Source: Norana najaformis
Taxonomy: Eukaryota > Annelida > Clitellata > Crassiclitellata > Hormogastridae
Direction of reading: 5' to 3'
DNA: 64,000 bases
Assembly: GCA_964023275.1 (NCBI GenBank)
Contig: OZ029925.1
Location: 11,274,684-11,338,683 of the forward strand
In this document: positions 10,382 to 22,700 of the stretch, piece after piece
How the letters are laid out: every line of letters begins with the position of its first letter
Position numbering within the stretch: the stretch's first letter is position 1
The notes under the pieces: generated by a model
The model's database searches: none
Told to the model about the DNA's origin: nothing
The model's input: only the letters and a program-made list of their open reading frames with translations
Program-made: the position numbers and the translations under genes

Positions 10382-13300
10382 ATGAGGTACGGAATTTTAC
10401 TACAGGAAGACTTTTGTGTTCTAAATAATGTCTTGTAATATAGCGTTTTAAACATGTACTAATACCAAAGCCGGACGGTGAGACAACCTTGAGCCATCGG
10501 TGGTGGATCACATCGCCTGTTGTTGTTCCTCATCCTCAATACTACCTGCTTCAAAGAACTATGAACATGCTGTCACCTTTCAACTCTAGTTGGGAATCAG
10601 TTGGTTGGGTTCTGCATATTTGCGTTCTGCATATTTGCGTTCTGCATATTTGTGCAAGCTTGTAACTGGTGACTCTTCTAGAAGTCTGAGTTATGTTTAA
10701 TAACAGATGAATGTTCCGTTCTTTATGACATTTAACTTCGTTAAAGCTAGCTTACAGAGCACCTTGGATTACTTTCTCTTGAAGAGGCGCATTACAAATT
10801 TCTGATTACAGTCACAGTCTGATTAATCAACCTGAAGTGTTTCTCAATATTGACAGGTGTACGTTTTATGTACCTGGCCTGTGCCAGTACAGTGTTGTAC
10901 CTGGTCGCAAAGGTGTCATCTGGCGATTCCTTTTCCTCGTCTCCATTGCATTTACCTGCATTGTCATCATTGCCATAACAATTGCCCAGAACTTCTCCAT
11001 CGCTCGACTCCAAGCAGAACTCGATTCAATGAAGCGTGACGCTTCTGGCTTGACAAATGGCGAAAGTCACAAGTTGGACGAACGTCATGTGACATTAGTT
11101 GAGCCAACAAACTTTGACGACACCTCACTGAATTACGGTGTGCTGGTCGACTGCGGCAGCAGCGGGAGTAGAGTCTTCGTGTACTTCTGGCCCCCACATA
11201 ACGGAGAACCACGACACCTACTGAATATTCAACAAATGAGAGACGCTAATGCAAAGCCTGTCGTGTTTAAGGTTGAACCAGGCAAGTTTTGGGCTAGTTC
11301 TTTTTTGCATGTTTTTGGTAATGTTGTGGAGAATTATTCTCATTTTCTTCGATAGTATGGATATCTGGATATTTTTAGTAATGAAAATGAGGATTTCATG
11401 ATATTTTGAGTAATGAAAGTGAGAATGTCTTGATATATTTTGTATTGTTATTGAGGATATTTCTGATTATCTATCATTGTGTGGATATCTGGATATTTTC
11501 GGTAATGTATATTCTCACTATCTTTGATAGTGTTGACATATGGATATTTTGGTAATGAAACTGAGGATACCTGGATATTTTCGGTATTGTTCACTGAGAA
11601 CCATACTTGTTATCTGTGATAGTCTGGATATCTAGACAGCTGAATATAAGAATAACTGATGTCCAGACATGTTTCAAATCCTGATGAATCTGATTAATAC
11701 ACTATTTAATTTCAACTTCAGGTGAATGATTATAATAATAATACATGTAGTAATATAATAATAATGAATGTAATAAAAATAATAATAATCAATGTAAAAA
11801 CAATAATGATAATGATAGATGTATAAGCATATTTTCAACCAACTGAGATTGGCTTGTTCTGGTTTCTTATCTGATAGGCCTGGATGCTTTTGCCGATAAG
11901 CCATCTGAAGCTAGCGACTACGTCAGACCGCTGTTGAAGTTTGCCGCATCTCATGTGCCTATATCAAAACACAAGGAAACTCCTGTCTACATCATGGCGA
12001 CTGCAGGCCTGAGAATGCTTGACATAAGGTGTGCATGGTTGATGAATATTCTTTTGGTATTTAATATTCACAAGCTGATTATTTGTCAGTTATTATTTAT
12101 GAATTGATTAAGATTTGTTCTGCTTTATAGTATTATTTAAATTGATTTCTTTTCATCAACTCATTACTATTTCAAAATAATTACTCTGTGTATCGACTGA
12201 TTATTAATAAGCAGTGATTGATTCATTTTCATTAACCAATTAGTACTCATCTGCTGATTAGTATTCATTACTTGATTAGCATTTGTCGCTTCAATTGAAT
12301 AACATTCGACATGTGATTTAACCTCATTCAGCTGATTGATATTTATCAACTGAATAACATTCATCGACTGATTAATATTCATATAAGTAATAGTCATGAA
12401 TTTATATAGCTGCAAGATTGATTGCAGGGAGCAAGACGCCATACTGAATGACTTGAGAGTCGACTTGCCTCTTGAATTCGACTTCCTCTTCTCACCAACT
12501 TATGTCGAAGTCATCTCTGGCAAACAGGAAGGCATCTACTCTTGGATCGCTGTCAACTATGCCCTTGGCAAGTTTGACCACAACATCAGTGGAGGTAATT
12601 AGTGAATATTCATGATATTCATGAGATCACGTGAATATGAATATATCGTATACGATATCATAAATTTCTATGATACAACATTCATCATTGGTTGGCCGAT
12701 TGTTAATGCATTTGCCTCAGCATCTGTGGTTCGAATTCCAGTCCAAGATGTTTTCAGTGATGTAACCTGTTAGGAATTATTGTCCGGTTGTTGGATTGCA
12801 GTTTGTTTTGTGCCTAAACCGAAATATACTTCAACAAGAGAACCACATCTCTGAGGAGTAATGTTGATAGAGGGACATAATAAATAACCAATTACTGTAT
12901 CTTACATTGCCTAGCCTTTGGTACCCTACTTTACCCTTTACCTTACAGTACCTTCCTTGCTTCACATTACCTTCACTTATCTTTCTTACCATACTTTACC
13001 TTACCTTCTTTATGTTAACTTCCTCACCTGACATTAACTTACTTTGCCTTAGTTTTCTCAACTTATACTGGCCTCACACACCTCACCTTTGCCCTTTTCT
13101 GGGATTATTTAGCGCATTTGTGTGTCCATAACAGGCATTGTATAAATAACGAGGTGCTTGCGTACCTTACCTTCCTCATCTTTCCTTATCTTCTTACCTT
13201 CCTCGTCTTGCGTCACATTACCTGAATGACTGATCGTAGTGGATCCTTCTTTTCCTTTCTGGTGACAAACTCAGCTGGAAGCAGTGCAGCTCTAAACTGT

Positions 13301-16300
13301 CCTATCCTGGGCCTTTCTGGTGAAGACCTTCTACTGATAGTGATGCCTACTATGCCACAATGGACTGTGGCTCCATAATTTGATCCTCTGGTGCTGCAGG
13401 GGCTGCAACATCAGATTACCCTCCCTATCATACCCCACTTAAGCTAGATTAAGTTAACGTATTCTGATTCTCAACTCTGGTCATGAAATATGGACCTATT
13501 GTTTGCCGTGGATGAAATCCTTTTTCTGTTCTTTATAGTATTACAGAAACCCAAAATTGCTTCTCTGTTCTTCTGTGTTGTTTTACAGGCACCATAAATT
13601 TATTCTTTTGTGTCATTTTCCAGATAGTAAGCTGATCGCGGTGGAGGTGAACGGTATGGAGAAGCTCCACTTTCGTAAGCGAACAGTCGGGGTAGTTGAT
13701 CTCGGAGGTGCTTCACTCCAGGTTGCATTCGAGCTACCAAAAACAGTTTCACTTCCTAGTCACCAGGTGACAGAAAACTAAATAAAGGATTGTTTTATCT
13801 AATCGTAAATTACCATACCTTACGTTTCCTTACCTTATAATTTACGTTACCTTATATAATTTATCTTACCTTACTTTCTCTTACTTTTTATGGTCTTAAT
13901 TTACCTTACCTTACCTTATCATGCCATGTCTTTATCTGATATTATACCATGTCATACCATACCTTATACCAGTAACTTACCTTACCTAATCTTGCCATAC
14001 TTTACCTTATACCTTGTGTTAGCTTACTTTTCGTTATCTTACCTTATACTTTTCTTTATACCTTACCTTTTGATAACCTGACCTTACCTTGACTTACTCT
14101 TTGTCTTATTCTTTGTCTTACCAAACCAAAATTAGCTCAGCTTACCTTAACATTCATTAACATAATTTACCTTACCTTGTCTAACTGCCATATTTTTTAA
14201 TGCCTTATCTATTATACCTTACATAACTCCATTATACCACACCTTCTACTGTTTACTTTATCATGTGTAACCTTACCTTCCACTACCTTTTACTACTTCT
14301 GTCCCTATATAATCGATCAAGAAATGGACACATTAACTTTTGGCTGTTTACTGGTTTATCAGGACGATGCTGCAAAGAGCTTATTGGCCGAATTCAGCCT
14401 CGGTTGTAGCAGCACAGATGTCGACCATGTCTACCGCCTCTATGTTGCCACGTTCCTCGGATTTGGAACTAACTCTGCCCGCTCACGTTACGAGGAAAAT
14501 CTACTGACCAGTCACATCACGCTCCAGAGCAACACGTCAATGTATGATTGGCTTTCAATTCGGATTTTTCAATTTAAGCTGAATGAGCTAGGTAAATTTC
14601 GTTTCTTAATGCATGTGCAGCTCAAACTTTTATGTGCAATCTGACAACACCTTTTGTAAACACAACACCTTTTATAAGGCTTGCTTTCCAGCCAATGTGT
14701 ACAGAAGGCGTACAATGTAAAAATATTTAGCCTACTTGGTCTTGTCCTATATGCCCGTATATAACAACGTATATATGTGTGTATATGTATATATGCACAT
14801 ATATAATATACATGTACACCGCTGTCTTTTCCAGCCACACTGATGCCAGTCCACAGATTGTCTTCGATCCCTGTCTTCCAGTTGATCGAATGGATCGAAT
14901 CCATATCCGTAACATGACGCTTGATCTTCGTGGAACTGGCAATCTTTCTGCCTGCAACGACTTGATCCGGCCGTTCCTGAACCGGACAGTCAGCTGTGAA
15001 CCACGATCGAAGTGTTCGATCAATGGTGTTTTCCAGCCAGAGATCGATTTCCTGAACAGCGAGTTCATTGGGTTCTCAGAGTTCTTCTACACGATGGAGG
15101 ACATTCTTCTGATCGGTGGAAAGTACGACCGAAAACGCATCTGGCAGGCTGCTAAAGTCAGTTGTAGCATCTGTTGATGATGAGTTTCATGCACTGGTGC
15201 TATATAAATGCTTGGTGGTTGTACGGTAAAGTAAGGTTAAGTAAGAAAGGGTAATATTATGCAGTTGTGAGGTAAGGTAAGGAAGGGTAATATGAGGCAA
15301 GGTAAGCTAAGATAATAGCAAGGTAATATGAGGCAAGGTGAGGTCGGATAAAGTAAGTTAAGGTTCGGTAAGAAATTGTATGACGAGGTAAGGTAAGTTA
15401 AGGAAGTGTCAAATGAGGTAAGGTAAAGTAAGGAAGGGTAATATGAGGTAAGGTAAACATGAGAAAGGCAAATATGACAACAGCAATCCAGCAACTGGAC
15501 ACCATTTCCTTAAAAGTTACACAGATTAACAACAAATTGATAATTTCACATCAAGATGCATGAGGATTTGAACTCTGGACACCACTTTGAAAGCAATTTC
15601 TCTGCAAGCATCAGCTACTGAAATTTCAGTGGTTGACACAAATTAAGCTCCTGTTGAACTTCATAGATTTGACCATGCTTGGGATTAATTAAGGTGAACT
15701 TTTTTTTACCTATTTGTGACCATTTAGAGTTTACCTGTTTAGTGGACAATCCTCACCTAAACTGGTCTGCAGAGCCAACTTAAAGGCTTGCCTCTAGGAA
15801 AAAATCGCTATGTCCAGATTGTGCCCCTGGATTGGCCCTTGGAAAATTTAATGTTATTTTAATGTTGTGTACTCTTTTCCAGGACTACTGTTCAACCAAT
15901 TGGTCAACGATCGAAGAGTGGAAGATGAAAGGACGGTTTCCACGCGCCGACGCCAACAGATACAGGTGATGCCTCTGTTTTGATTGACTGACTGATTGAC
16001 TGGCTGACAGATTGACTTATTCTTTGATTTGACAGGTTTATCGATTAATTGACTGACTGATCAATTAATTCTTTGTAGGCTTCAATGTTTCAAGTCGGCC
16101 TGGATGTTCGTCGTGCTACATGATGGTCTTGGGTTTCCAGAGGACTACAAACATTTGACATCGATGCAATATATCGACGGTCAACAGGTCCACTGGACGC
16201 TGGGAGCTCTCCTGTACAAGACCAAGTACTTCCCCCTCAGGTTAGGATCTAATGTAATCCAGCTTAATCTAACCCTGTCTGATCTAATCTGTTAATACAG

Positions 16301-17017
16301 CCTGTGTTAATTTCTGTATTAATGCAGTCTAAAGTAATCTAATGCAGTTTGTGTTAACCAAATTTATGCTAATCAGTTGGAATCTAATCTGTTCTAATCA
16401 AATCTGTGTTAATGAAATCTAAACTAATCTAGTCAGATCTAAGCTAAAGCAGGTTGTTGCATTTTGTTAGATTTGGGCACGGTAGCTGATTGGTTAGAGC
16501 ACACTGTAACATGAAGAGTATAGGTTTGAGCCTCCTCCGAGATGATTGTGTATGGACCTTGATGAGCAAGTCCTTAACTCACAGTTGCCCACTGCCATCA
16601 ATTGTTGCTTAATAACTGCAGAAATAATAGGAATAATTACATTATGGTATTGTATTGTATTGTCTTGGTTTTTAATCTTGTGTTGTCTTGTATTGTGTTG
16701 CATTGCATTGTATTGGATTTAGTTGTATTGTTTTGCATTTGGTTGTATATTTTAGGGAGATTGAAAAGCGTCTAAACGCGCCTCACCACACGAAACAGTC
16801 GCGTGATCTTCAGATTTCCTACTATCTTCTCTCATTCTGTACAGTCTTAGTCATAGTTGCAATCTGCCTGTACATTTGTCGACTTCGAGTCACGGCTGCA
16901 ACTCCTTCACGACTTCGACGAGTTCAGACAATGTCATACTATATGATCGATGAGTCAGAGGCAGAGGAAGGCATTCGCTTTGATCGGAGTCACACATATG
17001 CCGACTTCTCACTATGA
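10382..17017 (+). CDS. ENTPD4: ENTPD4/ENTPD7-like ectonucleoside triphosphate diphosphohydrolase (complete, 10 coding exons)
   Basis: GDA1/CD39 apyrase of Golgi or lysosomal membranes, hydrolysing nucleoside di- and triphosphates in the lumen. Coding exons: 10382-10386, 10857-11281, 11878-12028, 12428-12594, 13624-13766, 14363-14541, 14835-15156, 15883-15965, 16079-16240, 16756-17017; about 632 residues (human paralogs about 604-616). The first coding exon holds only ATG-AG, giving M-R-C joined to exon 2; this start fits the short cytosolic N-terminus of the family but is the least certain part. TM1 is about residues 24-44, and ACR1 DCGSSGSR about 100-107. ACR2 (TAGLRML), ACR3 (SGKQEGIYSWIAVNY) and ACR4 (VVDLGGASLQ) follow, then YVATFLGFG. 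TM2 lies in the last exon before a short tail. Intron 2 is GC-AG (CAG|GCAAGT). ENTPD4 and ENTPD7 cannot be separated by eye; it may be the pre-duplication ortholog. Confidence 0.94.
10600..10660 (+). repeat. Three tandem copies of a 17-bp unit
   Basis: GTTCTGCATATTTGCGT-like unit, three near-perfect copies, in intron 1 of the ENTPD4-like gene. Confidence 0.8.
11350..11640 (+). repeat. Degenerate GGATATCTGGATATTTT repeats in ENTPD4-like intron 2
   Basis: GGATATCTGGATATTTTCGG-like units, each followed by GTAATG, recur about six times with strong drift, directly after the GC donor. Confidence 0.7.
12175..12400 (+). repeat. Degenerate CTGATTAATATTCATC repeats in ENTPD4-like intron 3
   Basis: Units of about 20-24 bp built from CTGATTAATATTCAT and CAACTGAATAACATTCATC. 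A related array at 44880-45150 has the same gene-sense orientation in the TfR-like gene. Confidence 0.65.
12685..12765 (+). repeat. tRNA-like SINE head
   Basis: TTGGCCGATTGTTAATGCA resembles an A box and GTGGTTCGAATTCC a B box, about 35 bp apart. It sits in ENTPD4-like intron 4 and does not fold into a credible tRNA. Confidence 0.5.
12890..13215 (+). repeat. TACCT-type pentamer repeats in ENTPD4-like intron 4
   Basis: Degenerate CTTACCTTACC units. The rest of this intron up to 13623 holds nothing I can name. Confidence 0.75.
13795..14290 (+). repeat. Long TACCT-type pentamer array in ENTPD4-like intron 5
   Basis: Nearly the whole intron is drifting TTACCTTACCTTA units; gene-sense pyrimidine-rich. 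Confidence 0.85.
15218..15475 (+). repeat. AAGGTAAGG pentamer array in ENTPD4-like intron 7
   Basis: Opposite orientation to the array in intron 5: on the gene strand it reads GGTAAGGTAAGGAAGGGTAA, i.e. repeated consensus-like 5' splice sites, starting about 60 nt after the real donor (AAA|GTCAGT at 15156). 15476-15882 has no further feature I recognise. Confidence 0.85.
15966..16078 (+). repeat. Short intron made of TTGACTGACTGA units
   Basis: The 113-nt intron 8 of the ENTPD4-like gene is mostly GATTGACTGACTGATTGAC, a tandem of branch-point-like CTGAC/CTGAT, plus an internal decoy acceptor TTTGACAG|G at about 16035 before the real TTTGTAG|G. Confidence 0.7.
16471..16610 (+). repeat. tRNA-derived SINE in ENTPD4-like intron 9
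   Basis: A-box-like GGTAGCTGATTGGTTAGAGC and B-box-like AGGTTTGAGCCTC, spaced like a tRNA. The upstream part of the intron (16245-16465) is TAATCTAATC-type repeat. Confidence 0.55.
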
Positions 17018-18945
17018 TCGTGTGACAAGTGTGGTCATAGTGATCTGTGATCTCGTTTAATCCTCCAGGGATCTAACCCTATGATCTCTTATACACTGAG
17101 AATGGCCCCTGTTCGATCTGTTATGATCATTGGGGAATAGCGGTTAAGTTGTAGCAGATCGACGAGTATGATTCTTTTCTGAAGAATCTCGGAAGAGTCA
17201 TCACATGCGATGATTGGTTATTCTAGAAAGTCATCTCCTAGGATCTTGAAGAATCATCCTCTGCAATCGAAAATCGCATAGATCTACAATCCTTGATGAC
17301 AAAGAACCATCCATAAGCCATGACCTTGGAGAATCATCACCATAATCCTGTTGTATGGAAATCCATTGTTCTCAAATCAGATCATTTCTAATCTCCCACA
17401 AGTTTACAGAAAACATACTCAAGAGACAGTTATCTGTATTTCTCGTGGGAACCTCCACGCTATTCCAAATTTCCTTGAAATTCTGTCTCCAGCACTTGAT
17501 ATGGGACAAGTTTTACCAATGATGGACTCTAATCTAATCTGGACACTTCTGTAATGCTGGTGTCATTATCATATTCGAAGTAGCAATTTAAGGATTTGTG
17601 TTCCAGGGGTTGAGTGTGCATATCCTAGAACTTTGTATATCAGTACCATGTTAGATCAAGGTTTCGAATTTAGGTTAGTCATTTTGTAGCACCGTGTATT
17701 GATGCGTTTTGCTTAGGCGGAGGTGCTACATAAATTGTAAATTACTGAAGGCGTGAAAGTGTGGAGCCAAATGTTCTTACTGCATTTAAGAAATTTCAAA
17801 GCATCAAAATATATTTGACTGCAGTTTGATCTAGAGTAAACTGCAGTTTGACTTATTTTTTATTATTGGTCTTGTTGTTATGTTATCTCTTGGGATTTAA
17901 GATAATGCCCAGAGATTAATAAAAATTACATCTGGAACGGCTGTTCCCCATCACAATTTACGCATGGCAAAAGTGTTGTGGATTATTATTATTATTTGTT
18001 AGTCTGTGGCAATTTAGGTCAATATTCCATACGATAAATGTTAGTTTATTAATATTTGGCACTTATAAATTATTAGCCGCACCTCAGATTTACAGACTGC
18101 ACACGTCGTAAATGCATTAACTTATAAAGAATCGGTGTGCCTTTTGCTTTAGACACCGGCGCTAGAAGTTTATAATTAATAATTTAATAGTTAAATAATT
18201 AATAATTAACTGTTATTTTAAACTAAATGACAACTGCATCTTTTGCAAGCTCAGTTTCAGTTTAGGAAATAATTTTCTAATTGCTAATAAAATGAAAGGT
18301 TGGCATACTGTTAACCTTATGTCAGGTGTTTAGGTGATTTCGTGTGTCCTACCGGTTAAAGAGTAGACGAACTGATTTTATGTAAATTTATGATGTATAT
18401 ATTTATGCAGGCTGTGGACTGAGAAATAACTGTAACTGTTGGCTTGTAATTGGATATGGATGTGGGAGAAAACATTTATAATGTTTATAAACATGTAAAA
18501 CAAACGTGACAAATGTTTAAAATAAACAAATATTTTGAAGGTCAAAGCAATATAAACGTTTAAAAGAAACTTCAAAATCGTTTAAAGAAGGCTTTTAATG
18601 TTTCAGGCGCATTTAAATGAACGCCTAAAATAGACCACAAACGTTTAAAATAAAACGCGTTTAGAATAAACGTTTTAAAATGTAAATTGTAGGCCTACTT
18701 CTTTAAAATACAAAAGTTTTAGTGGTATCACTGTTAACAATTAATTTGATCGTCTGATATTGCTGTTGCGATTTATCTTCAGTTGAACCTTGTTAAGCGC
18801 CATCGGTTGATGCCTTGTGCATTAGACACCGGCGCTTTAGAAGTTTTTAATTCATAATAACCTTTTCAGAACTGCTCGATAGCCATGTTTCTGCGCCTTC
18901 ATTAGGTTCTGTAAAGCGCTATATAAATGTTCATAAATTTTGTTA
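17018..18945. other. ENTPD4-like 3' flank and repeats
   Basis: 17018 to about 17940 is the probable 3' UTR (many GATC-containing units, no second gene). At 18115-18180 and 18795-18860 lie two copies of a dispersed end (CATCGGTTGATGCC..TTAGACACCGGCGC..TAGAAGTT), also at 50585-50635. 18460-18725 contains about eight drifting AAACGTTTAAAATAAA-like units. Confidence 0.55.
17918..17923 (+). terminator. Candidate polyadenylation signal AATAAA for the ENTPD4-like gene
   Basis: First clear AATAAA on the gene strand, 0.9 kb after the stop codon. Use of this site is inferred. Confidence 0.35.
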
Positions 18946-19150
18946 ATTAAGAGCCCGCTTCTGTCGGAGGTGAGGTTCTAAGAATTAAGGACCTATCGGC
19001 TGAAGCGCAAACGCGACAACAGCAACCAAAGAAACGGATAACCGTTCTTAACAGGGTTACCTGGATTGAAGACAAACTTAGGGATTCGAACCTTAGATGC
19101 CGAGTTGAAAGGCGGTTGACTTCACGTTCAACTGAAATATGTAGACCTAA
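18946..19150 (-). repeat. tRNA-derived SINE, minus orientation
   Basis: On the minus strand a B-box-like GGTTCGAATCCC lies at 19081-19092, preceded by tRNA-like sequence. It is adjacent to, but opposite in direction from, the SINE core at 19190. Confidence 0.45.
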
Positions 19151-19184
19151 CATATGTTATCGTACATAACGACCCTTACTTATT

Positions 19185-19600
19185 TAAGAGATTTGAATAT
19201 TGTGGTGGAGCGCTTCGTTCACGGGGACCTTAAATGGTGCCGCACCCATCCAAACGGGCAGCGGTAGTGAAGGATCTCTGTCAACAAATTCATCGAAAAA
19301 TGAGCAGGGTCGAGGCTATACGGTAGCTATTAAAACCGTATACATAAATTTACATTTAAAGAAAAACATGCAAATTTACATTAACATCTGATAACGCAGA
19401 TTTTTACGATTTCAAGCGTCATTGATAAGGGGTCAAGAAATTAGTGGGATACAGGCAAGAATTTCAAATGTTATACATCGTCACAGTTAGCTCGGGCGAT
19501 TTGGAATTTGTAGACACTTGTTTACGTAGCGGTGGTGAAGGATCTCACCCGTGCGCGGGTGGAATCTATATGGTCGCTTTAGAAAAACGTACAATTTTTT
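19185..19600 (+). repeat. Two SINE core copies upstream of NEURL1
   Basis: CACGGGGACCTTAAATGG plus AGCGGTAGTGAAGGATCTC at 19190-19290, and TAGCGGTGGTGAAGGATCTC at 19515-19590. Both match the SINE at 48355-48570. They lie 150-550 bp upstream of the NEURL1 start, so they may contribute 5' UTR or promoter sequence. Confidence 0.6.
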
Positions 19601-19745
19601 TTACAATTTACGTAGTTTCATACACAGCGCTACAAAACCTGCAGCATTTCTTGTGATGTCACATCCGGCAGTGGCTTTGTTGTTTAATTTTAAATTTTCC
19701 TTGTAAATTTTCTCAGAAATCCGAACAAAGGTGTGAAATATTCCG

Positions 19746-22700
19746 ATGGGAAATGCGAATCATAGGCCTGGCTATGGAAAAGGTATAAATAATAGATAAC
19801 TTTATATACCACAGATGATGGGGTTGTCTTGGTAATGAACTGTAATATTATTTTGTATAGCGCCTTTTTGGAATTTTAAAGCGCAGTGCAACATGATTAC
19901 GGAAGTTAATTATTTAACTAACTTAACCATTTGCTTATAACACTTGATAGGTTTTCAAAAGGCACTATACATATACTCGAATAAATGCGTACATAATTTC
20001 GTTATGGTTAAATAATTAAGTAATATTTTTTAACCAAGTGTAGAAATGATCTACCAGGATTTGAAAAGGTTAGAAAATTAACAAATTAATTGATTTTGAT
20101 GTGTTTTTCCGTTCTGCTAGATAAACAGATTCCGAATGCGTCCTCTGGTCCGCCACTTCTCTTCCACCAGACTCACAGCCCATCCGTCCGCCTCTCCATT
20201 GACCGTCGCCTGGCAAAGCGTTTCGACGGCTCCAAAGGCATATGTTTCAGTGATCGCCCCATCCGCGTTGGCGAGCTCATAGCCCTCAAAATCATTGAGA
20301 CGGCAAATTCGCGCAATGGGGCACTTCGATTTGGCCTTGCCTGCGAAGACCCAGAATCAATTGAACCTGGAGAACTGGCGCAGTATGCGAGTCCTGACCT
20401 CACCTGCGAGCAGGGGTACTGGGCAAAGGGGGTGCCAGAGAGGTTGGTCCAGAGGGGTAATGTGCTGGGGTTCTGGTTGTCGCCGGATGGTGAAGTCCAC
20501 TATGGATGCAATGGGAACAGACATGGGGTGTTTTTTCGGGGTGTTGATGTGGAGCGCCCCCTCTGGGCATTGCTTGATGTGTTTGGGAGTACAATCTCAG
20601 TTTCCGTAATTGGTAAGGACTTGATTTGATTAGATTGTGTTAGATTCAGTTATGGATAACAGATTACATGCACATGATTAGGATAAAGGTATCAATGTGT
20701 TAGATTAGATTGGCTTGTCTTAGCTTAAGTTTGATTAGATTAGGGATAACATGAGATGACTCAACCATGATAAAATTAGTTGTGTTAGCCTGGATTAAAT
20801 TGGATTTGGGATAACATTAGATTTTGTTATTAGATTAGATTATGTTAGCTTGGATTAGATTAGATTTTATGAAGTTGAGGACAAAGGCATCAGGTAATTA
20901 TGATCTGATTAAATTAGATCACACGGCAGTTAGTTTAGATAGGATGAAAATAGATTGAGATTAGATTAAAGAAGCCAAATTCGAAACTGAGTAGATAGAT
21001 TAAGTTATAATAAATTGTAGTAGATTAAGTGAGCTATCTGAGCACTGTTTTTGATTACTGATGAACTTTAGTTTTTAATTACTCTAAGACTATGTAGGCT
21101 AGCATAGGCAGCACTTTTGTAAGGTGCTTAAAAGTTGCTAAATTAAGTGTCTGACTGCCCAAATATATGAAATCAGAATAGATTAGATGAGCTTTGATTA
21201 GAGTAGATGAGATTAGATTATATGAGATTAGATTAGAATAAACAAGGTTATAATAGATTCAACTTGTTGGCATTGTTGCATATTTTATCTAAATCTTTTT
21301 ATTCAACATTTAGATGTGGAACAGCCGATACTGAACAATGTCGAGATGCCCAGGGTGACCTCAACCAGTCCAAAACTTGCCACGGACAGTCTTTCCAGAA
21401 CCCGCTTGTCCTCATCAGTACCTCTTCCAGCCCAGTCTCAGTCTGCACAGCCTTGCCGATCTTTGCGGAACTTAAGACGCTCCACAGACACACCTGCTTC
21501 ATCCAATGCCAGTCCACTCAACACTCGCCGTGGGACTCGATCGGCCGGATCGACTCCCACAATCACCTCAAACTCGCGCTCCACAAAAACTACGCTGAAC
21601 TGCATCCTCCAAGACAAGCACCAACGGAAGCACCTTGAAGATTATAGTGCCTCTCAGCGCCTCCACGAACCAATGCCATTCCACTACGCGATCGGCCGCA
21701 ACATCTGCCTCTCATCGGACCGCACAATTGCGACACGTCTGTCTGAGGATTACTGCAATGGTTATGTCTTCATGAGTCGCCCAATTCAACCAGGAGAAAA
21801 ACTGACTGTCGAAGTAGCTGCTGTCGATTTAGACTATGTTGGCGGATTGGCATTTGGGATGACCACCTGCGACCCAGCCGAGGTCAGGGTCACGGAACTC
21901 CCTGATGATTCCGACCAGCTCCTCGACCGACCCGAATACTGGGTCGTCCATAAAGATGTCTGTGTCAGGCCAGAGGTCGGTGACCTACTAACGTTCTACC
22001 TGACACGAAAGGGTGAGTCAACTTAAATCTAATCGCAGATTTGTACAACGCATCTGCAAGGGAAAGGGTGAGTCATTCATAATTGTAATCACAGTTTTTA
22101 TGTTGCCTGTTCAAGAAAAACTCCTCAGACGCTTACTCGTCTTAACAACACAAAACGACGAATGGTATTTTGGAAATTGCGAGCGCTGCTGGCAAGGTGA
22201 AGTAAGTTGATCTGTCTTACCTGTTGTGGTTGTGGGTTCAAGGTTCTGCACTTTGCTGACTTTCTGTTCACTGCAACTTGCCTGATGTCGTTAGGCTTGG
22301 ACTGAGATACATTCTTTTACAAATTGTTATTATTCACGGCCTGTCTTCCCGCGTATAGGGCCTTACAGTAGATTGTGATTTAGGCAGGACTTTAATAATA
22401 CTGGGAAAATGTTTTGCTAATAGCAGTAATATTTTATTATAAATGTATTGGCAAGAGCAATACCAATACTGTTTTTTCAGAGTATTGCAATACCAATGCC
22501 GATATTTATAGCAATACATTTTGGTTAGTAAGTACTTTTGTTTTCCATAAATACATGCATACAGTAAAGTTATCAAACAGAAATGAAGGATAACCTACAT
22601 AACATGCTTTACCTCACAGTGCAACCTACCATTTCTGCAGATGCAAGAGTACCATCACTTCATTTTGATTTAAACTTTTTGTTTGCATTACAGAAATTTA

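Noticed and set aside
20620..21260. Interstitial telomere-like TTAGAT/TTAGGG repeats
   Set aside because: Units are drifting TTAGAT, not TTAGGG arrays, and similar repeats occur in several introns.
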